From assembly GCA_001600415.1 (NCBI GenBank), contig BCJX01000004.1, forward strand, positions 1,480,169 through 1,544,168: a stretch of 64,000 nt of DNA. Direction: 5' to 3'. Below are positions 1 to 9,490 of this stretch, one piece after another (the first letter of the stretch is position 1; each line of letters opens with the position of its first letter). Source of the stretch: Pascua guehoae (Eukaryota; Basidiomycota; Tremellomycetes; Trichosporonales; Trichosporonaceae). Below the pieces are notes generated by a model. The model did not search any database, was not told the origin of the DNA, and saw nothing but the letters and a program-made list of their open reading frames with translations. The translations under genes were made by a program, and so were the position numbers.

Positions 1-87
1 CGTCGAGGGTAACGATGACACCTCGTCAGCTGTTGACGAGACACTTTTCGATGGCAACGACGCCTGATAACGTTTCACCAACGATGT
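1..87 (-). tRNA. Possible tRNA-Gly(GCC), intron-containing, cut by the window edge
   Basis: Read on the minus strand from 87, the sequence gives a 7-nt acceptor half, TG, a D-arm with GTGAAACG, a CGTCG stem and the loop TTGCCAT, placing GCC as anticodon. The first 17 bases match the complete tRNA-Gly at 52929-52999. The 3' half of the anticodon stem does not follow at once, but CGACG lies at 5-1. This fits an intron of about 45 nt after position 37, and that stretch contains the hairpin CTCGTCA-ACAGC-TGACGAG. The T-arm and 3' acceptor would lie outside the window, so folding cannot be completed. It could equally be a decayed 5' half. Confidence 0.35.
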
Positions 88-1011
88 CGATGCAACGGTA
101 TTGCCCTCCTAGCCGGGAAGAGGGCTTCTCCCACAGCTACCGCGCCACGCTTCCTGGTGGAGGGTCTGGGCAAACCTCGACTCACTCTGGGAGTCGATAA
201 TCGCAACGGGCCTATCTAAAGTTTTCACCAAGTTTTAAACGAGATGGATAGTCAAGGTGTATGGTGTACGCAAGTCGACCGACGATCGATACACTACCGA
301 TCATGGCGGGTATTGCGGGTCGTTTACGAGGCTAAAATGATGGACGACGACGTTGGTCAGTAACCGCTTTTGTCGGAGGCGCGGGGTCCCGCTGCGGTAT
401 GCGGGCCATGTCGTGTCACTCACTCACTCACTCGGTTATTATACATTGGGCAAGCGTTCCTGAGTGACTCAGGGCTTGATGAAGGGTATTGCCTGCGTCG
501 TCTTTGGGTCAGTATGCGGTGGGTCGACCGCCTCTGACAAAGTGCCATGCAGGCCGCATCCAAGGAATTGATTTGGGTCCAATCTAAGTTTGTTTCTGTG
601 CTAAACGGGGTGGTAGGATTGGTTGGATCTCGAGCTGAATGAGCTGGCCGCATGCTACAGTATATTGACATGTTGACACTATGGGTTCCCCGCGTGGCGC
701 GTGCCTCATAAGCCTCATAAGCCTGCGTCTGTCGGTCTGTTGCTTTCTGAAAATGGCGCGTGCGCGTGTGCCTTGATGAACCGCATGTGGGACGTGGGAC
801 GGATGGATGCGCAGCAGATCTGCCGCCAACATGCCTCAATCAGTGGGTCCAACGTGTGGCCATGACCCCCTCTGGCACCTCCTACATATTACGAGCGCTG
901 CAGCCTGTCCCACCCCTTTTATCTCTTATCTCTCTCTTGCAACCTCACTCTCACCGCTCCTTGCACCGTTGCATCTCTTCCGACTCCTTTACATCCCCGC
1001 CGACGACCACC
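88..1011. other. Intergenic, upstream of the phospholipase B gene
   Basis: No supported gene. The open frames here show no recognisable protein. The last 100 bases before the ATG at 1012 are pyrimidine-rich, as expected for a leader. Confidence 0.6.
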
Positions 1012-3213
1012 ATGCTCCCCGTCTCGGTGGCCATTGCCGTCCTCACGGCGCTCGCCACGCCCGCAGCCGCCATCCGCGCCGTCCGGCCCGAGGACGTCGC
1101 TTGGCGTAACACGGTGCTCGAGAACGCTCGTGTGCAGCTCGCGAGTGTCAACCTCGCCGCCGTCAATGCGACGGGCGAGTATGCGCCGTACCCGGTCGAG
1201 TGCCCCGCCAACACCACCTGGGTCCGCCAGGCTTCTTCAGTACGTGTACAGCATCGCCGGGGTGGGGGAGCAGGATGGTGGGGTTAGGGTGGGGGCGGTG
1301 TTGGCTTGGCGTGACGGGACGAAGGCTGTGGCTCTGCTTGTTTTCCTGAAAAAGCTGTACTGACGGCGCGCGCAGGGGCTCTCGGACGGCGAGAAGCAGT
1401 ACCTCGATAAGCGCGGCAGCGGTATTGACGAGGCGGTGAAAGCCATGACCTCCAAGTACGGGCTGGACAACCCCGCACGCCGCCCCGTGATTGCCGTCGC
1501 GCTCTCGGGCGGCGGCTACCGCTCCATGCTGTAAGTTGGAGTGGTGGTGGCAGAGATGCTAGACCGAGTGCTGTCCAAGGGACTAAGACTAACACTGCAG
1601 CTACGGCCTCGGTGCGACGTCGGCCCTGTTGAACGGCACTGGCGACGCAGCCGACGGGACATCAGGATTCCTCGACGCCGTCTCGTACATGGCCGGCCTT
1701 AGTGGCGGTGCGTGGGGTACGGCCTCGTTTGCGGCCAACGGCGGCAAGTCGCCCATCGACTTGGAGAAGGACGTGTGGGGGCTCGACGTCAACTTTATCA
1801 TGCCAGCGAAGAACAACACCGACTTTTACAACGAGCTGTTCGCCGAGGCCGAGGCAAAGGCCGCGGCAGGGTTCCCAGTCCAGGTCACAGACGTGTATGG
1901 CCTCGCGCTCGGCGAACGCATCTTCCCCCCCGAGTACCGGTTGGACTCGGCTCCAAACCTTACCATCTCGGGCTTGATGTCCACCGTGCCAGAGTACGAG
2001 AGCGCGTCCCTCCCCATGCCCATCATTACCGCTCTTGGGTGAGTTGCCGACACCATTACACACACACACACACGCCCCGAAAGGTCGCTAACAGGCCCGC
2101 AGACTTACTGGGCCAGACCAGAATGCGACCGACAGCCAGGTCTACTTTGAGTTTACCCCATTCGAGTTTGGCACATGGTCGGTGTCGGGCGACACGGCCA
2201 GCCCCAGTGGCTACTTTACGCCGATCGAGTACCTGGGTTCAGGCGTGAGCAGCGGCGACTCGAACGGCACCTGCTACAAGGGCTTTGACCAGCTGAGCTT
2301 TGTCATGGGCGTGTCGTCGACGCTCTTCAACAGTCTGCCCTTCAGCATTTCTTCCATCTTCCCTGCGTCGGCCGAACAGATGTCCGTGTTTAACAACGAG
2401 ACCGAGGACGTTGCCACCTTCCCAAACCCATTCACTGAGCAGGATGGCACTGTCAGCACACTCGCGGACGGGTCGCACCTGACGCTCGTGGATGGCGGCG
2501 AGGCGGGCCGCAACCTTCCCATGTCGTCTCTCATTGTCGAGGAACGCAACGTCGACGCCATTGTTGCCTTTGACGCCTCGGGTAACACAGACTACAGCTG
2601 GCCCGACGGATCGGCTCTCCAGAACGAGTACAAGGCCGCAGTCGCCAGCGCCGAGGCGGCCAACACGCCTGTCCGCTTCCCCGCCGTCCCGAGCGCCAAC
2701 GGCTTTATCAACGGCGGTTACAACACGCGCCCCACATTCTTTGGCTGCGACAACACGTCAGCTCCCCTCGTCGTCTACATCCCCAACTACCCGTGGACGA
2801 CCATGTCCAACGTCTCGACATTCTCATTCTCGTTCCCAAACGACACGGACGCAAACCTCCTCCAGAACGGCCTGAACGCAGCCACCCTCAACGGCACCGT
2901 CGACGCGTGGCCCACCTGCCTTGCATGTGCACTCACCGACCGCGCTGGCGGGTACACGGCCGAGAACCGTACCGAGGCTTGCACAAGCTGCTTCAAGGCA
3001 TTCTGCTGGGACGGGACTGACAACGACACGGCTCCCGCCGACAAGTACCAGCCTGCCCTTGGCGCCCCCGAGTTTGTCCAGCAACTCAACATTACCCTCC
3101 CTACCGTCCCCGCCGGGGACGGCGGTGGCAAGAGTGCTGCCTCCGGATACCCTGCGGCCAGCATGTGGCTCACCGTTGCTGCTGCTGCCGTTGGTTTCGT
3201 AGCAGTGTTCTAA
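1012..3213 (+). CDS. PLB1: Phospholipase B / lysophospholipase, secreted, GPI-anchored
   Basis: This enzyme hydrolyses acyl chains of phospholipids and lysophospholipids at the cell surface or outside the cell. Four exons (1012-1239, 1376-1530, 1601-2038, 2103-3213) give 643 aa, the usual family length. Exon joins are phase-consistent and use GTACGT, GTAAGT and GTGAGT donors. Residues 1-20 form a signal peptide. The family motifs are in order: an oxyanion-loop SGGGYRSM near residue 120, the nucleophile motif GLSGGAW with Ser162, and the acid motif DGGEAGRN with Asp404. Many NxS/T sites and Cys-rich stretches fit a glycosylated extracellular protein. The hydrophobic tail after a Gly/Ser-rich spacer fits a GPI signal. 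Start chosen at 1012 because it opens directly into the signal peptide. The family is certain; PLB1 rather than another paralogue is a best guess. Confidence 0.93.
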
Positions 3214-3889
3214 TCTCGATGACAATCTGTTCAGGTGTGCCCATCGTCTTTTCATTCATTCAGACCCTGCATCCCCCTCCCTCCTGGTGTAGATACCTTA
3301 TTATAGCACCAGTAATACTTGAGTGCATGTATCTCGGCGTCTAGTGCGCGCGTGTATATGTCTTGCGCGTGTGTACTCTTGAGCAATGTGCGTCGTAAGC
3401 TGTGGCGGCTGCAGATGGAACACGAGACCCAAAGTGCCTGGTCATGGGTGGCGTGCGAGTGTGACATCTTATAGTTTGTACCTGCGGCGATTGTCTTGGC
3501 AGCGCAGTGCCCAAGACCCAAAAGCAACCCACCCATGGCCACCCAGCGGCCAGCAGGTGTGCTGCGCTTCCGCCTCTGTGCATGCATGCCTTTCGTCGTG
3601 CTGCCATGCTCCCTCAAACCCCGCCAGGTCCGTCCCGTCCTTAATGCTTCGCGACACCTCTGGATGCGTGCTCGTCCGCATGCCGCAGTCAGGTTGGCGA
3701 TGCAGGGCCCCGCCATTTCGGCCGCTGATAAACTGAGTTGATCCGATCGTCATCCCACCCCCCGCACCGCCAAGCCTGGCCACCACCCAGACGTGCTCGC
3801 ACCACAACCACCACGATCCCTCGAGCCATCTCGTCCATTCTTCTCTCTTATCTCATCATATCCACTCGTCTTCGCCACCTACAATCACC
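3214..3889. other. Intergenic, terminator and promoter region
   Basis: This 676-base gap separates two co-oriented genes. The last 150 bases are rich in C and CA runs, typical of a 5' leader. No gene seen. Confidence 0.6.
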
Positions 3890-6800
3890 ATGGCCGACGA
3901 CGACGAGTACCACCCCGTGTCGCTCAAGGACCGCATCGCCGCGCTCAACCGCGCACAGGGCGGCGACGCGCCCCCGCTCCCTGGCGCAGCAAAGCCCAAG
4001 CCGGTAATGAAACCGAAGCCTGCACCGAAGCCGGCGGCCAAGCCGAAACCAGCTCCAAAGCCCGTCAGCTCGTGGAAGCCCCCAGCGCCAGCCCCGACGT
4101 CTAGTGCCACGTCCACGTCCACGTCCACGTCCACGTCGCCGCCATCGTGGGCCTCGAGTGGGGCGCGGGGACCGGCACCCCGACCCCCCGTCGCACGACG
4201 GAGGCCGAGCGTGCCCGGGGCCAACGACGAGCACGATGGACACGATGTACCGACCCCGGCGTCTCCTCCACGTCGTGCATGGCCGCCAGTGGTCGTGGCC
4301 CCGCACGAGGACAATGGCGACGAGCATGCCGACCAACATCCTACCCCGCCCCGCCGTCCCATTCAGATCCCCGGCAATCTCGCAGGGCTGCAGCTCCGCC
4401 GTGCGTCTGCGACACACGACGAGGACGGTCATGTGGAGCACGATGACAAGCCCGCCCCGCCCCGCCGTGCCGTCTGGCCACCGGTAGCAGCCCATCACGA
4501 GGACGGCCCAGACGAGGCCGAGGCGGAAGACCAACACCCGGTCCCGCCACGACGTCCGTTCCGGCCCCCGGTCCCAGGGGCGAATCGATACGGGTCGGGG
4601 TCACAGCTCACGCGTACCCCATCAGCGACTCGGGACGACGAGCACGATCTCGCCCAGCCCCCTCCCATTCCTACTGGACGGCCACCCGTGCCAGGGCGAC
4701 TTGGTGCGGCGCAACTCCGTCGCCCGTCGGCAACCCATGAAGATGAGGATGACGTCGAGGAGGAGCAGGATGAGGCTCCGCCTCCTCCCCCCGTGCGCAC
4801 TGTACGGCCACCTGTGCCCGGAAGACTCGCGCCGCCCCTCCGCCGCACACCGTCAGCAGCCCATGAGGATGAGGATGAAGACGACGTTGAGGAGCAGGCT
4901 CCTCCGCCCCCCATCCCGGCTGGGCGGCCACCCGTGCCAGGGCGGCTTGGTGCGTCGCAGTTCCGTCGCCCGTCGGCAACCCATGAGGATGAGGATGACG
5001 TCGAGGAGGAGCAAGAAGAGGCTCCGCCTCCTCCTCCCGTGCGCAATGTTCGGCCACCTGTGCCCGGGAGGTTCGCGGGGTCTCAATTCACTCTGCACCC
5101 ACCACCGGCGACGCAGTACGAGGACGAGGAGTCTGACGGCTATGATGACAGTCAAGAACCACCGCCCGCCCCTCCTCGGCCCTCGGTCCGGCCACCGGTG
5201 CCGGGGAGGTACTCAAGCTCGGGGCTCGCGCGCACGCCGTCAGAGACCGAGCCTGATCCGCCCCCTGTCTCACGGACCCTCCCGCCCAGTCCCCCGCACT
5301 CCACCGATGCTGATCACTCTGCCCCTCCACCGCTTCCTGCGCGTGCGCCACCGCTCCCGCGCCGGCGTGAGTCTGAATCCAACGAAGCATCCACGGCCCC
5401 TGTCCGCCGATCGCTCCCGCCACGCACGCCGTCCAGCACGGGACGTACCCTCCCACCGCCTCCCGCGGACGACGCGCCCCCACCCCCCCTCCCAGAGAAC
5501 CGACTGGTGAAGACGGCCGACAAGCTGCCCCCAACGCCCCGACCCCTGCTTCCCACACCGACGCCTCCTGCGCTCCCCCGCCGCGCCTCGAAGGACCCCA
5601 TCGGCCCACGAAGGCTGCCGCCCCCGGCATCAGGTGCGCCTGCGCCTTGGCACCGCCGCGCGGCGACTCCGGAACCCGAACCCGAAGCTGCCCACGAGCC
5701 CGAGGCGGCTCCCCAACAGCAGTCGTGGCAGCAGCGCGCACAGGGCTGGCAAACGGGCGTGGTGGACCGCGCCAATGCTGCGGCCAACAAGGCCGCGGCC
5801 AACGCCGCTGGTGACGCTCTGTCGAGCAAGATCTCGACCTTTACGCACGGCGGCAAGCCACAGGCCGAGCATGACCCGCGCATCCGTGATGCGTCGCGCA
5901 AAGCGGCGAGCTTTGTCGTTACCAATGCGCGCAAGGTGCCGCCGTCGCAGGACCAGGCGGGCGGGCAGCAAGGCCATAGCCAGATGGGCGCCGCCGCCCG
6001 CAAGATGGGGAGCTTTATGTCCTCTGGGCGAGGTTCCGCGTCTCAAGAACAGGCGGGCGGCGAACAGGGCCAGGGCCAGGGCCAGGGCCAGGGCCAGGGC
6101 CAGAATCAGATGGGCGATGCTGCCCGCAAGATGGGCAGTTTCATGTCATCGGCTGCGCGACGAATGCCCGCTTCGCCCCAAAAGGAGCAGACGTCTCCGA
6201 GTGCAGCGTCGCCGTCTGGGGCACAGCCAGAGGCGACAGGACACAATGACATGGGACGCAAGGTCTCGGACTTTATGTCTGCGGCCTCGCGGAGGCTGCC
6301 ACCCAGCGTGCCGTTCATGAACAAGCACGACGCGGCTGCTTCACGCGATGCCGAGCCAGAGCCACACCCGCACGCAAACGGCAATGGCTTTGCCAGCTCG
6401 CCACCTCCTATCCCAAGCAACCGCCCGCCTCCAGTTCCCATGGCGTCCCGACCCAGGCCGTCAGGCGCGGCGCCGTCGGCTGCTCCTGTCATCCCTCCCC
6501 TCGACGACTATCTGGACGAGCCCGAGTGTCTCGAGTGCCGCGACTACTCTGCGGCCGACGCGCGCGCCGCCCAGTTCCCCCGCACATCAGTTCCGTCGCT
6601 CGAGTGGCTGGCGGCCCAGCTGTGCTCGCCATTCACGTCGCGGACGGACCGCGCACGCGTCATCTTCACATGGCTGCACCACAACATTGACTACGACGTC
6701 GTGTCCTTTTTCAACAACAATGTCAAGGGCTCGACGGCGCAGTCGACGCTGTCATCCGGCCTCGCCGTGTGCGAGGGGTATGCCAAGCTGTTTGAGGCAC

Positions 6801-7576
6801 TGGGTACGCTCGCGGGACTGGATGTGGTGACCGTCTCGGGACACGGCAAAGGGTTTGGGTACGCGGCGCCACCGGCGGGTGCGTCCGTCGGCCCGCCCAA
6901 CCCCACGGGCCACGCGTGGAACGCGGTCGTCCTCGACGGGGGCGAGTGGAAGCTCGTCGACTCGTGCTGGGGCGCGGGTATCGTCAAGGGTGCTGGGCAA
7001 CCCTATGAGCGCCGCTTTGCCCCAGAACACTTTACGCGGAACAATGCCGACTTTGGGCGCCGCCATTTCCCCCAGAACCCGTCGTACGCGTTCCTGCCCG
7101 ATGGCAGCGCGCCGTCGTGGGAAGAGTATGTGCGCGGTGACGTGCCCGGGGGCGGACCGCCCGTCGAGGTCATGGGTATCACACCGGGCGAGGGATGGGA
7201 CGTGTTTTCATTCTCGCCCCGCGCGGCCGAGATTGACCCCGACGCCGAGGCCGCCGCGAATAACGGCTGGATCCGCTTCGAGTTCCATCGCATCTGCGAG
7301 CACTGGGACCCTGTCGAGACGGGCCCCGGCGAGCCGTATGCGTGCGTCCTCGTGCCCGAGGGCGCGAGCAAGACAAAGTATTACCCCTTCCAGTACAACG
7401 GGTGGGCGTCGTGGGTCGACGTCGAGCCCGAAGACCTCGGGCCGCCAGGGACAAAGGTGGATATCTGTGCCATTACGACCGTCGGCGGGCAGGACGCGCG
7501 TGGGGTCGTCTGGGACGAAAAGCTCCTCTACAAGGGCATCGCGTGGCAGGTGCTCGCGAGGTGGAAGGTTGTGTGA
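3890..7576 (+). CDS. Proline-rich protein with transglutaminase-core domain (Cyk3-like)
   Basis: Single-exon gene of 1228 aa; the ATG at 3890 sits in a good CACCATGG context. Residues 1-600 are disordered, rich in Pro and acidic residues, with repeated RPPVPGR blocks and polyproline runs suited to SH3 or profilin binding. Residues 640-830 carry three copies of an amphipathic AARKMGSFMSS-type segment separated by Gln/Gly-rich linkers, including a (GQ)n run. Residues about 900-1040 match a transglutaminase core with a full Cys-His-Asp set visible: Cys961 in VCEGYA, His1008 in GHAWN and Asp1024 in VDSCWG. The remaining C-terminus is the beta-rich extension found in Ky/Cyk3-type proteins. Cyk3 relatives act at the division site, so a role in cytokinesis or the cortex is inferred. 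No N-terminal SH3 domain was seen, unlike yeast Cyk3. Confidence 0.85.
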   Translation: MADDDEYHPVSLKDRIAALNRAQGGDAPPLPGAAKPKPVMKPKPAPKPAAKPKPAPKPVSSWKPPAPAPTSSATSTSTSTSTSPPSWASSGARGPAPRPPVARRRPSVPGANDEHDGHDVPTPASPPRRAWPPVVVAPHEDNGDEHADQHPTPPRRPIQIPGNLAGLQLRRASATHDEDGHVEHDDKPAPPRRAVWPPVAAHHEDGPDEAEAEDQHPVPPRRPFRPPVPGANRYGSGSQLTRTPSATRDDEHDLAQPPPIPTGRPPVPGRLGAAQLRRPSATHEDEDDVEEEQDEAPPPPPVRTVRPPVPGRLAPPLRRTPSAAHEDEDEDDVEEQAPPPPIPAGRPPVPGRLGASQFRRPSATHEDEDDVEEEQEEAPPPPPVRNVRPPVPGRFAGSQFTLHPPPATQYEDEESDGYDDSQEPPPAPPRPSVRPPVPGRYSSSGLARTPSETEPDPPPVSRTLPPSPPHSTDADHSAPPPLPARAPPLPRRRESESNEASTAPVRRSLPPRTPSSTGRTLPPPPADDAPPPPLPENRLVKTADKLPPTPRPLLPTPTPPALPRRASKDPIGPRRLPPPASGAPAPWHRRAATPEPEPEAAHEPEAAPQQQSWQQRAQGWQTGVVDRANAAANKAAANAAGDALSSKISTFTHGGKPQAEHDPRIRDASRKAASFVVTNARKVPPSQDQAGGQQGHSQMGAAARKMGSFMSSGRGSASQEQAGGEQGQGQGQGQGQGQNQMGDAARKMGSFMSSAARRMPASPQKEQTSPSAASPSGAQPEATGHNDMGRKVSDFMSAASRRLPPSVPFMNKHDAAASRDAEPEPHPHANGNGFASSPPPIPSNRPPPVPMASRPRPSGAAPSAAPVIPPLDDYLDEPECLECRDYSAADARAAQFPRTSVPSLEWLAAQLCSPFTSRTDRARVIFTWLHHNIDYDVVSFFNNNVKGSTAQSTLSSGLAVCEGYAKLFEALGTLAGLDVVTVSGHGKGFGYAAPPAGASVGPPNPTGHAWNAVVLDGGEWKLVDSCWGAGIVKGAGQPYERRFAPEHFTRNNADFGRRHFPQNPSYAFLPDGSAPSWEEYVRGDVPGGGPPVEVMGITPGEGWDVFSFSPRAAEIDPDAEAAANNGWIRFEFHRICEHWDPVETGPGEPYACVLVPEGASKTKYYPFQYNGWASWVDVEPEDLGPPGTKVDICAITTVGGQDARGVVWDEKLLYKGIAWQVLARWKVV
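4675..5075 (+). repeat. In-frame tandem repeat coding for RPPVPGR blocks
   Basis: Near-identical coding repeats with a period of about 246 bases (two diverged half-units) encode a proline motif, an Arg-Pro-Ser patch, an acidic HEDEDD run and a polyproline stretch. Further diverged units lie on both sides. Confidence 0.85.
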
Positions 7577-7792
7577 TTTTGTGCGAAATGAATGCGGCGC
7601 AGTGTGAGTTGGCATTGTATAATGGGTAACTTGATCAACCAAGAGGCATCAACACGATACTATGCATTGGCGTAACAGGTCATCACTGCGCGGGGGGGGG
7701 GGGGGGGNCGCGTTAAGGGTCATCGTTCAACAAGGTCGTCGTCATGTAGAGCGTCGGGTCGAGGGCTGGAGGCACGCTGATGCGGTGGCAAA
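7577..7792. other. Convergent intergenic gap with poly(G) tract
   Basis: The gap lies between two convergent genes. It contains a G16 run at 7692-7707 followed by an unresolved base at 7708. Confidence 0.8.
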
Positions 7793-8254
7793 CTAATCCA
7801 GGACAAGGTAGCCGACAATCGACCTTTGCGTCCCGAGCACGATGGCTACGAGGGTGCAATTAATGCCCAAGCCGACCATGACAATGACCTGGGCGTGGAG
7901 CTTTGCGCTGCGGTGAGCCATCGGATACTGTCGGACGCGTACCCACATCTTGTTGGGGTTGTCGGACGCAAGGCGAAAACCCCACACTGCGAGGCAGTAG
8001 GCGTACAGCAATTGGACCACGGAGAGTGTGACAAGGACGGTGCTAATGATCCCTTTTCACCGTCGTCAGTACGCCCATTTCAGCACTTGGAGACCAAGAG
8101 ACACGTTGGGGCACTCGCACTCACGGAAGTATTTCTCTTCGGCTTGCGCTTGTGACGCGCGGGACGCGCCAGAGGCAGAGGGAGGAATCGAGGTAGCCTG
8201 CAAGGTTAGGAGAGGGACGGCGGGGTGTGGCATGGTACGTACGTTGTCGGCCAT
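7793..8254 (-). CDS. Small two-TM membrane protein, tandem copy 1
   Basis: Three exons (8254-8243, 8197-8125, 8052-7793) give 114 aa. The first exon has only 12 coding bases (MADN), followed by a GTACGT donor and a CTAAC...CAG acceptor. Intron 2 is phase 1 and sits just before the first membrane segment. Predicted helices lie at about 29-53 (starting IISTVLV) and 80-103 (starting AQVIVMV), joined by a basic loop. It resembles its neighbour at 8773-9281 in length, two-helix layout and the phases of introns 1 and 2, so the pair looks like an old tandem duplication. Function not recognised. The splice model is by eye, but the frames only join cleanly this way. Confidence 0.6.
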
Positions 8255-8772
8255 GGTGAGACGCGTTCGTGCAGTGAGGGAAAGAGACAGGCGAAGACGA
8301 GGTGGAGGTAAGACAAGAGGGGCGCAGAGAGAACAAGGAAGGGATATGAAGAGGAAGAAGGATGAAGAGGGAGGATGAAGAAGAGGGAAGAAGAAGATGA
8401 AGAGGGAGGAAGATGAAGAGGGAGGAAGATGAAGAGGGAGGAAGAAAGATGAAGTTGGATATCAGGGATGACATAAAGGGGGGGGTGATCGGCGTGGCCG
8501 TGGTGGGTGACTGTATCGGTCGCGCCTGTCTTGTCTTGTCTTTGGTATCCAAGTAATACCGTGTTACCGTGGGGCTCCTCGACAGGTCATACCAGCCCCA
8601 CCTGCGTCCACGCTCGTCATCCGATCCAGGCTGCAGGCTACCTGCGACGCAAAATCATACCACGCCTGAACAACCACATGCCGATCACGCAGCGTGAATG
8701 ATGATTTGTGTACACGTCACAAACACCATGCATCATTACAAGTAATCGTCGTCATTTAACGCTGTGCGCACA
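8255..8772. other. Upstream region of two-TM copy 1
   Basis: Holds a GA-rich, purine-biased stretch at 8330-8450 just upstream of the start. The 16-mer CGTGGGGCTCCTCGAC at 8568-8583 is also found upstream of the neighbouring copy. Confidence 0.6.
8568..8583. promoter_or_regulatory. 16-bp element shared by both two-TM genes (copy 1)
   Basis: An exact 16-base match to 9475-9490. It lies 314 bases upstream of the copy-1 start, against 194 bases for copy 2. Either a shared control site or leftover promoter identity from the duplication. Confidence 0.35.
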
Positions 8773-9281
8773 TCATGGAGCGCGAGTGAGGCGCAGGAGG
8801 GCAACAAAGGGGATGCGGCAGGCCTCCTGGATGGCCGACTTGGCCAGGACGGCGACGACGAGGGCAATGCCGACGTTGATGACCACGTACGCGTCCGTGT
8901 GGATGCTGCGGTCGTGAGCTACTGGATACTCGCCTCCCAGCTCGCCAGCTCGCCAGCTCGCAGGGTGATAACGCACCGATCGACGACCGTGTCGGTCTTG
9001 GTGTCAAACGCACCCGCCGCAGTGTACCCGGCGAGTACGAATTGGATGACAATCTGAAGGAGGAAGGCGGCGCCGATGAAGCCTTGTATGCCGTCAGCCT
9101 CCGGTATCCGGCATCCCAAGCGGCTCTGGTGGCTGTGCGTGGGTAGACTTACAGAGGTCGTAGTCGAACCGCCTCGTCTTCCACTCGAACGGCGGGTCGT
9201 AGTGGACGTGAAGCGACGCCGGCTGGGGTTAGGGTGGCGACTTGTGGACTGTGGTTTGCGTACCTTGGGGGACTCGGGCAT
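8773..9281 (-). CDS. Small two-TM membrane protein, tandem copy 2
   Basis: Four exons (9281-9264, 9222-9153, 9082-8977, 8905-8773) give 108 aa. Exon 1 codes only MPESPK. Intron 1 is phase 0 and intron 2 phase 1, ending directly before the first hydrophobic segment, as in the neighbour. The N-terminus carries an aromatic and basic stretch (PPFEWKTRRFDYDL). Helices lie near residues 30-55 (starting FIGAAFLLQ) and 70-92 (starting AYVVINVG). The extra third intron contains a short CTCGCCAG repeat. Function not recognised. Confidence 0.6.
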
Positions 9282-9474
9282 GGTGGCGAGAGTTGGTTGG
9301 AGTAAGTGACAGAAGAGGTAACGAAACGAGGAAGAACGTAGTGATGAAAGGATAGAGAGAGGTGTCAAGACTGGGTTTCAGGAGCGAGGAAGACGAAGAG
9401 GAATCAGACGTCCAGCATGCAGTATGGATCGGTTGACAGTGTTGCTTTTGTCGGGTGGCTACTGCCCACGGGGA

Positions 9475-9490
9475 CGTGGGGCTCCTCGAC
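9475..9490. promoter_or_regulatory. 16-bp element shared by both two-TM genes (copy 2)
   Basis: Exact copy of the 16-mer at 8568-8583, 194 bases upstream of the minus-strand start at 9281. Confidence 0.35.

Noticed and set aside
420..839. 139-codon minus-strand frame upstream of phospholipase B
   Set aside because: No domain, overlapping open frames in other phases, and composition unlike neighbouring coding DNA.
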